Assembly: GCA_913061185.1 (NCBI GenBank)
Contig: CAJXTI010000028.1
Location: 1 to 48,027, forward strand
Direction of reading: 5' to 3'
DNA: 48,027 bases
DNA from: an uncultured Oceanobacter sp.
GTDB taxonomy: Bacteria; Pseudomonadota; Gammaproteobacteria; Pseudomonadales; Oceanobacteraceae
How positions within the stretch are numbered: position 1 is the stretch's first letter; every line of letters starts with the position of its first letter. Shown here in pieces: positions 42,893 to 48,027 of this stretch. The notes beneath the pieces were generated by a model. It saw only the letters and a program-made list of their open reading frames with translations, ran no database searches and had not been told where the DNA came from. Position numbers and translations under genes: made by a program.

Positions 42893-43418
42893 CGTTCAGC
42901 GCCTGTTTTAACGACAGTCGACCGGCAAACCACAAGGGATAGCGCTTGCCTGGAATACTGGCGTCGGCAACATCATCGCCGCTGCGCAAGGCAACCACCA
43001 GATCTTCCAGATTGACCCAGATCCAGTCCTTACGCTCGCGTGGCGTACCGCATTGGGAGGCGGCAATCGACGCCGGATCAACGTAGGTCACTTCCGCCAC
43101 ATAAGTATAGAAAGGGCCAACCGTTGAACGCTTGCGACCTTCAAGATCAGCTGGCAAGGGGGTGGCAAACATACAACCGGTTTCTTCGCGGAACTCACGG
43201 GCTGCGGTATCAACAATGCGCTCGCCGTCTTCGCCATGACCGCCAAAGGCCGCCCAGCCATTACGATTCTTGCCGTTGTCGTAGGCCAGCAGCACCTGAG
43301 CTTGTGGGCCGACGCAAGTGTAGGCGATCACCCCGGCGGGAGGCTCGGCAACCACCATAATGGACGTTGTGACCAATAAAGGCAGCAACACAAAACCGAT
43401 CAGAATTGACGTCAGCAT
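42849..43418 (-). CDS. Nudix hydrolase with N-terminal signal or anchor
   Basis: A 189-residue protein with a perfect Nudix box, GHGEDGERIVDTAAREFREETGC (about residues 59-81, GX5EX7REUXEEXGU), which binds Mg2+ and hydrolyses nucleoside diphosphate-linked compounds. Unusually, the N-terminus is MLTSILIGFVLLPLLVTTSIMVVA, a signal peptide or membrane anchor, putting the enzyme outside the cytoplasm. The C-terminal part (KDWIWVNLEDLV, LWFAGRLSLKQAL) fits a compact Nudix fold with an added helix. Substrate unknown. The 3' end overlaps the following membrane-protein gene if that gene starts at its ATG. Confidence 0.85.
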   Translation of the reverse strand: MLTSILIGFVLLPLLVTTSIMVVAEPPAGVIAYTCVGPQAQVLLAYDNGKNRNGWAAFGGHGEDGERIVDTAAREFREETGCMFATPLPADLEGRKRSTVGPFYTYVAEVTYVDPASIAASQCGTPRERKDWIWVNLEDLVVALRSGDDVADASIPGKRYPLWFAGRLSLKQALNDGLLPDSSAVCLQN

Positions 43419-43476
43419 GGTACGGCTCCATAAACCGGATGGCGACAGGGCAGGGCCAGGGTGGGTAATAATTGAC

Positions 43477-43551
43477 CTGTCAGAGAACTATTTGTCAGAG
43501 AGCTATTTGTCAGAGAATTACCTGCCATAGAATTACCTGCCAGAGAACATC
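43477..43551. repeat. 15-bp tandem repeat, five units
   Basis: Five contiguous 15-base units start with TGTCAGAGAACTATT, TGTCAGAGAGCTATT, TGTCAGAGAATTACC, TGCCATAGAATTACC and TGCCAGAGAACATCT at 43477, 43492, 43507, 43522 and 43537. They lie between the alkyltransferase-like gene and the Nudix start, so within the Nudix leader or promoter region. The unequal divergence shows older and younger copies. Confidence 0.92.
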
Positions 43552-43584
43552 TGTTTGAAATACCAATAAAAGAATAGCCGAACA

Positions 43585-43920
43585 TCAAGGCATCCAGCGA
43601 TAGAGCCGCAGACTGACGCGACCATCGACCGACACCAGCACGCCCTCTGCCCGCAGGCGCTCAGCCTGTTCGCGGCCACCTTCAAGAATCGGCAAACTGA
43701 TTTTGCCCTGGGCATTGATAACACGATGCCAGGGCAGACTGCTGTCTTTCGGTAATTGTCTGAGTAGCTGGCCTACCCAGCGCGCCCGTCGCGGCGCACC
43801 GATAAAATCGGCCAACTGACCATAGGTAACCACCCGGCCAGGTGGAACGCTGGCGAGCAGGGTAAACAAACGAATATCGTTAGGCGTGACCGGAGCCACC
43901 GATCGGGGCGCAATAACCAT
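43585..43920 (-). CDS. Alkyltransferase-like protein (Atl)
   Basis: A 111-residue relative of O6-alkylguanine-DNA alkyltransferase that binds O6-alkylguanine and directs nucleotide-excision repair instead of removing the alkyl group. The active-site motif PCHRV is PWHRVINAQG here, with Trp64 replacing the reactive cysteine, the hallmark of Atl proteins. VPPGRVVTYGQLADFIGAPRRARWVGQLLR is the DNA-binding helix-turn-helix with the arginine finger. ATG 43920 gives a family-length protein; a longer frame reaching to 44082 adds an unrelated leader. Confidence 0.92.
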   Translation of the reverse strand: MVIAPRSVAPVTPNDIRLFTLLASVPPGRVVTYGQLADFIGAPRRARWVGQLLRQLPKDSSLPWHRVINAQGKISLPILEGGREQAERLRAEGVLVSVDGRVSLRLYRWMP

Positions 43921-44029
43921 GGTTGCGGCCTGTTCTGGAAGTATTTGGGCCGACAGTGTAACCACAATGCCGGGGAGCTGGACACCCCGGCACGCAACTG
44001 GGATCAATGTTGCCTGAACGCCAGCCAAC

Positions 44030-44788
44030 TCAAATACGCAAGCCGCCATCCACTTCGACGACCCGGCCCGACATATAATCATTCTCCATCAGAAAAGCCA
44101 CCGTATGGGCGATTTCATCCGCTTGTCCAGTGCGTCGCGCCGGAATTCCGGCGGTCATTTTATCCAGCACTTCCGGCTTCATACTCTGGGTCATTTCGGT
44201 CGCAATAAACCCCGGCGCAATGGCATTGGCACGAATACCGTAGCGGGCCAGTTCTTTTGCCCAGACTGTCGCCAGACTGGCAACACCGGCCTTGGCGGCA
44301 GAATAATTACTCTGGCCAATATTACCGGCACGGGAAATACTGGAAATGTTAACGATACAACCCTGACAATCGTGCTGGATCATCTGCACCGCCGCCTCAC
44401 GGCCACAAAGAAACACCCCGGTCAGGTTAACGTCGATGACCGCCTGCCAGTGCGCCAACGACAGCTTGCTGACGTCACCTTCTTTCACTTTCACCATCAG
44501 GCCATCACGCAAAATCCCGGCGTTATTCACCAGACCATGCAAGCCGTTGAAGTCACTGGCAAGCGCCGCAAAGGTGGCTTCTACCTCATCTTCCTGCGCC
44601 ACATTACAGCGATAACTGCGGCCACTGCTGCCCGCCGCCTCGATCAGACCCAGCGTCTCAGCCATATGCTCCTGATTGATATCAATCACCGCAATACGTG
44701 CTCCGCGAGCGGCCAGATAAACAGCCATTGCCCGGCCAAGGCCCTGGCCGGCCCCCGTAATAGCGATCACTTTGTCTTGCAAATTCAT
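44030..44788 (-). CDS. SDR-family oxidoreductase, FabG-like
   Basis: A 252-residue short-chain dehydrogenase, close to 3-oxoacyl-ACP or acetoacetyl-CoA reductases. The NAD(P) loop is TGAGQGLG (11-18), followed by LVNNAGI and the catalytic Ser-Tyr-Lys in NISSISRAGNIGQSNYSAAKAG. PGFIATEMT and the C-terminal YMSGRVVEVDGGLRI are standard. An acidic residue in AVIDINQ after strand two hints at NAD(H) rather than NADP(H) preference, though FabG normally uses NADPH. GGAG lies six bases before ATG 44788. It is not next to other fatty-acid genes, so its substrate is open. Confidence 0.85.
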   Translation of the reverse strand: MNLQDKVIAITGAGQGLGRAMAVYLAARGARIAVIDINQEHMAETLGLIEAAGSSGRSYRCNVAQEDEVEATFAALASDFNGLHGLVNNAGILRDGLMVKVKEGDVSKLSLAHWQAVIDVNLTGVFLCGREAAVQMIQHDCQGCIVNISSISRAGNIGQSNYSAAKAGVASLATVWAKELARYGIRANAIAPGFIATEMTQSMKPEVLDKMTAGIPARRTGQADEIAHTVAFLMENDYMSGRVVEVDGGLRI

Positions 44789-45146
44789 AGCGTACTCCGT
44801 TGTAAACAGGGGACAGGCAACAACCATCTACTCTGCATAAAAAACGTTCATCGCTGCCATCAATAGCAGCTGGCGGTTCTGCTCAACACAACCGGACAGC
44901 CTTGAGAAATCGGCCCAGTATAATCCATGGTTGTTTCCTCCCAACCCTGCTTTTGGTGTAGACCAGCGCCGAAGGCCCAAAGGATTGTTATCTGCCGCTG
45001 TTCTGCCCTTGCTTTTTGCCCAATGCGCCCCGATTAAGTACAACATGAAGCGCTCTGGTTGCTTCCAGCGCATCATATCGATTGGAATTTTCGGGCGTTG
45101 GAGTATCCAACCCTACAGAATTTCAAGCACAGACCTGGAGGTAATC
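44789..45146. promoter_or_regulatory. SDR-fxsA divergent intergenic region
   Basis: A 358-bp divergent gap without a believable gene; one open frame runs into fxsA upstream of its start but has no ribosome site. GGAGG five bases before GTG 45147 marks the fxsA start. No other clear signal seen. Confidence 0.4.
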
Positions 45147-45626
45147 GTGCCATTTTTAGTCTTGTTTATTGTTGTGCCGCTGTTAGAGCTGGCTGTTTTG
45201 ATCAAGGTAGGCGGCTATATCGGCGTGATCTGGACGCTGGTGATCATCTTTGTGACCGCCATTATTGGTGTCAATATTCTTAAAAAGCAGGGCATGGACG
45301 TACTCATGCGTGCCAGCCAGAAAATGCAGGAAGGGACACTGCCCGCACGCGAGCTGGCAGAAGGCTTCTTGCTGGCCTTGTCTGGCGCCTTGCTGCTGAC
45401 CCCCGGGTTTCTGACGGATGCGGTCGGATTTGCCTTGTTGGCTCCCGTCGTCCGGCTGGCGCTGGTTGGCCATGTACTGAAACTGATCAAACCCCGAGTT
45501 GTGGTCGCCGGAGGCGGTTTTGCCAGTCGATCCGACCCAGAGCAGCCAGCGCCATTTGTCGACCGACCTGAACCAGCTAGCCATCGGCCGGAAGTGATTG
45601 AAGGCGAATATCGTCGCGAAGACTGA
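45147..45626 (+). CDS. fxsA: FxsA-family inner-membrane protein
   Basis: A 159-residue membrane protein of the FxsA (suppressor of F exclusion of phage T7) family, role unclear. It has the family opening PFLVLFIVVPLLELAVLIKVGGYIGVIWTLVIIFVTAIIGV and GALLLTPGFLTDAVGFALL, giving three or four helices. The C-terminal tail (RSDPEQPAPFVDRPEPASHRPEVIEGEYRRED) is cytoplasmic and ends in VIEGEYRR, common in FxsA. GTG 45147 with GGAGG five bases upstream is chosen. It precedes groES, its usual neighbour. Confidence 0.93.
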   Translation: MPFLVLFIVVPLLELAVLIKVGGYIGVIWTLVIIFVTAIIGVNILKKQGMDVLMRASQKMQEGTLPARELAEGFLLALSGALLLTPGFLTDAVGFALLAPVVRLALVGHVLKLIKPRVVVAGGGFASRSDPEQPAPFVDRPEPASHRPEVIEGEYRRED

Positions 45627-45678
45627 GCCAGTCGTTTGTTGCAGATACCACCAAATACAATTTTTTTTACGTCGGGGT

Positions 45679-45706
45679 GTTGAAAACCATCGCGGCGTCC
45701 CAATTA
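45679..45706 (+). promoter_or_regulatory. Heat-shock (sigma-32) promoter of groES-groEL
   Basis: GTTGAAA (45679-45685), 13 bases, then CCCAATTA (45699-45706) fits the sigma-32 consensus CTTGAAA-N11-15-CCCCATNT with two or three mismatches. It lies 88 bp before the groES ATG. No CIRCE element was seen. Confidence 0.75.
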
Positions 45707-45793
45707 TCGAAACACACAGATTTGGGGCGAGTGTAAGACACCATCGGCCCCGCACACCGTAAACATTGCTTTATACATTGGAGACAACCTCAA

Positions 45794-46087
45794 ATGAAAA
45801 TCCGTCCTTTACACGATCGTGTTGTTGTTCGTCGCAAGGAAGAAGAGCAAACCACTGCTGGCGGTATCTTGCTGCCAGGATCTGTCGCTGAAAAACCAAA
45901 CCAGGGCGAAGTGGTAGCTGTCGGTACCGGTCGCGTTTTGACCAATGGTGATGTACAGGCTCTGGCTGTTGCAGTGGGCGACACCGTGGTCTTCGGCAAG
46001 TACTCCGGTTCCAACACCATCAACATCGATGGTGAAGAATTGCTGATTCTGAACGAAAGCGACATCTACGGCGTATTGGAAGCCTGA
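45794..46087 (+). CDS. groES: Co-chaperonin GroES
   Basis: A 97-residue lid of the GroEL chamber. [46 protein letters not shown] is the family opening and includes the mobile loop ([15 protein letters not shown]) that docks on Gro[19 protein letters not shown] is the normal C-terminus. It is followed 56 bp later by groEL and transcribed from the heat-shock promoter upstream. Confidence 0.98.
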   Translation: MKIRPLHDRVVVRRKEEEQTTAGGILLPGSVAEKPNQGEVVAVGTGRVLTNGDVQALAVAVGDTVVFGKYSGSNTINIDGEELLILNESDIYGVLEA

Positions 46088-46131
46088 TTCACGCTTCCTG
46101 TTGATCCCCGTTTGTAACCGAATAATTTTGA

Positions 46132-47784
<1,653 letters not shown>

Positions 47785-47820
47785 GGTAAATAACCTCCAT
47801 CATCCTCCGGCTACCAAGCC

Positions 47821-47862
47821 AAATAAAAACCCGCACTGAGTAATCAGCGCGGGTTTTTATTT
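47821..47862 (+). terminator. Intrinsic terminator of groEL
   Basis: AAATAAAAACCCGC pairs with GCGGGTTTTTATTT (14 bp); the 14-base loop can fold further through CTGA/TCAG. The 3' arm includes TTTTT, a functional U-run. Confidence 0.93.
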
Positions 47863-48027
47863 GGGCTGCATTCTATAAATGAGGTTTACGCTTGCGGCTA
47901 TTTCACGGCTGTTTCACGGCTAAGTAGGCGAGGTGGTACAGGAAACAGAGGCACGAAGACTGCTGGCGTTGTTAGGGGGCGTTCTCAATTAGTTAACGCG
48001 TCCTGTTATGGAGAAAAAATCCATCAG
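47863..48027. other. Window-edge sequence without a supported gene
   Basis: 165 bp of tail. TTTCACGGCT occurs twice almost in tandem (47901, 47912). An ATG at 48008 opens a frame to the edge, but there is no ribosome site and too little sequence to judge it. Confidence 0.3.

Noticed and set aside
43477..43551. CRISPR array
   Set aside because: The 15-bp units are directly adjacent with no spacers and diverge from each other; no cas genes are present.
48008..48027. ATG opening a frame at the window end
   Set aside because: Only six codons are visible and there is no ribosome site, so it cannot be supported as a gene.

Overview
The window is chromosomal DNA of a Gram-negative gammaproteobacterium with moderate GC. 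The gene set points to the Pseudomonadales/Oceanospirillales side of that class: ampDE divergent from nadC, cmoAB, a FleQ/FleSR flagellar hierarchy, a type IV pilus minor-pilin operon in the order fimT-pilV-pilW-pilX-pilY1-pilE, malate:quinone oxidoreductase, and an oadGAB sodium-pumping decarboxylase. A marine or brackish aerobe fits, but the genus is inference. Bases 1-46 are not biological. They read as the end of the Illumina P7 sequence, an 8-base i7 index and the Nextera Read 2 transposase adapter, so this is the untrimmed end of a draft contig. No rRNA, tRNA, CRISPR array, insertion sequence or prophage was seen.

Layout. 47-5.7 kb (+): truncated gph, a secreted protein that may be an outer-membrane barrel, rmuC, a decayed membrane-sensor gene, an HbpS/GlcG-like protein, and cmoA-cmoB for wobble-uridine modification. 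5.8-12.7 kb: a lone TfpZ-type pilin accessory protein and nadC (-), ampD-ampE (+), then PilZ, globin, dps and dusC (all -). 13.1-16.4 kb (+): oadG-oadA-oadB, closed by a perfect 19-bp-stem terminator. 16.5-22.6 kb (-): the minor-pilin operon, whose large PilY1 protein looks like an MshQ-type N-terminal half joined to a PilY1 C-terminal propeller. 23.1-24.6 kb (-): mqo, followed by a 650-bp non-coding stretch and a small orphan gene.

26.0-34.3 kb (+): a compact cellulose operon bcsA-bcsB-bcsZ-bcsC with overlapping last genes, a PilZ-bearing BcsA and a short BcsC; none of the usual accessory bcs genes is adjacent. 34.3-36.4 kb (-): a TPR-methyltransferase of unknown target, lying where fliC-flaG-fliD would be expected beside fliS. 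36.7-42.0 kb (+): fliS, fleQ and fleS-fleR; fleSR has a good sigma-54 promoter and a partial FleQ box. 42.0-44.8 kb (-): a duplicated-fold membrane protein overlapping a Nudix hydrolase that carries an N-terminal signal or anchor, an alkyltransferase-like protein and a FabG-like reductase. 45.1-47.8 kb (+): fxsA and groES-groEL with a heat-shock promoter.

The unifying theme is surface behaviour: pili with a hybrid tip protein, cellulose synthesis gated by a PilZ domain, and flagellar regulators including a FleQ that keeps its c-di-GMP-binding motifs, within about 26 kb. The two least familiar pieces are the MshQ-PilY1 hybrid and the TPR-methyltransferase between the cellulose and flagellar genes.
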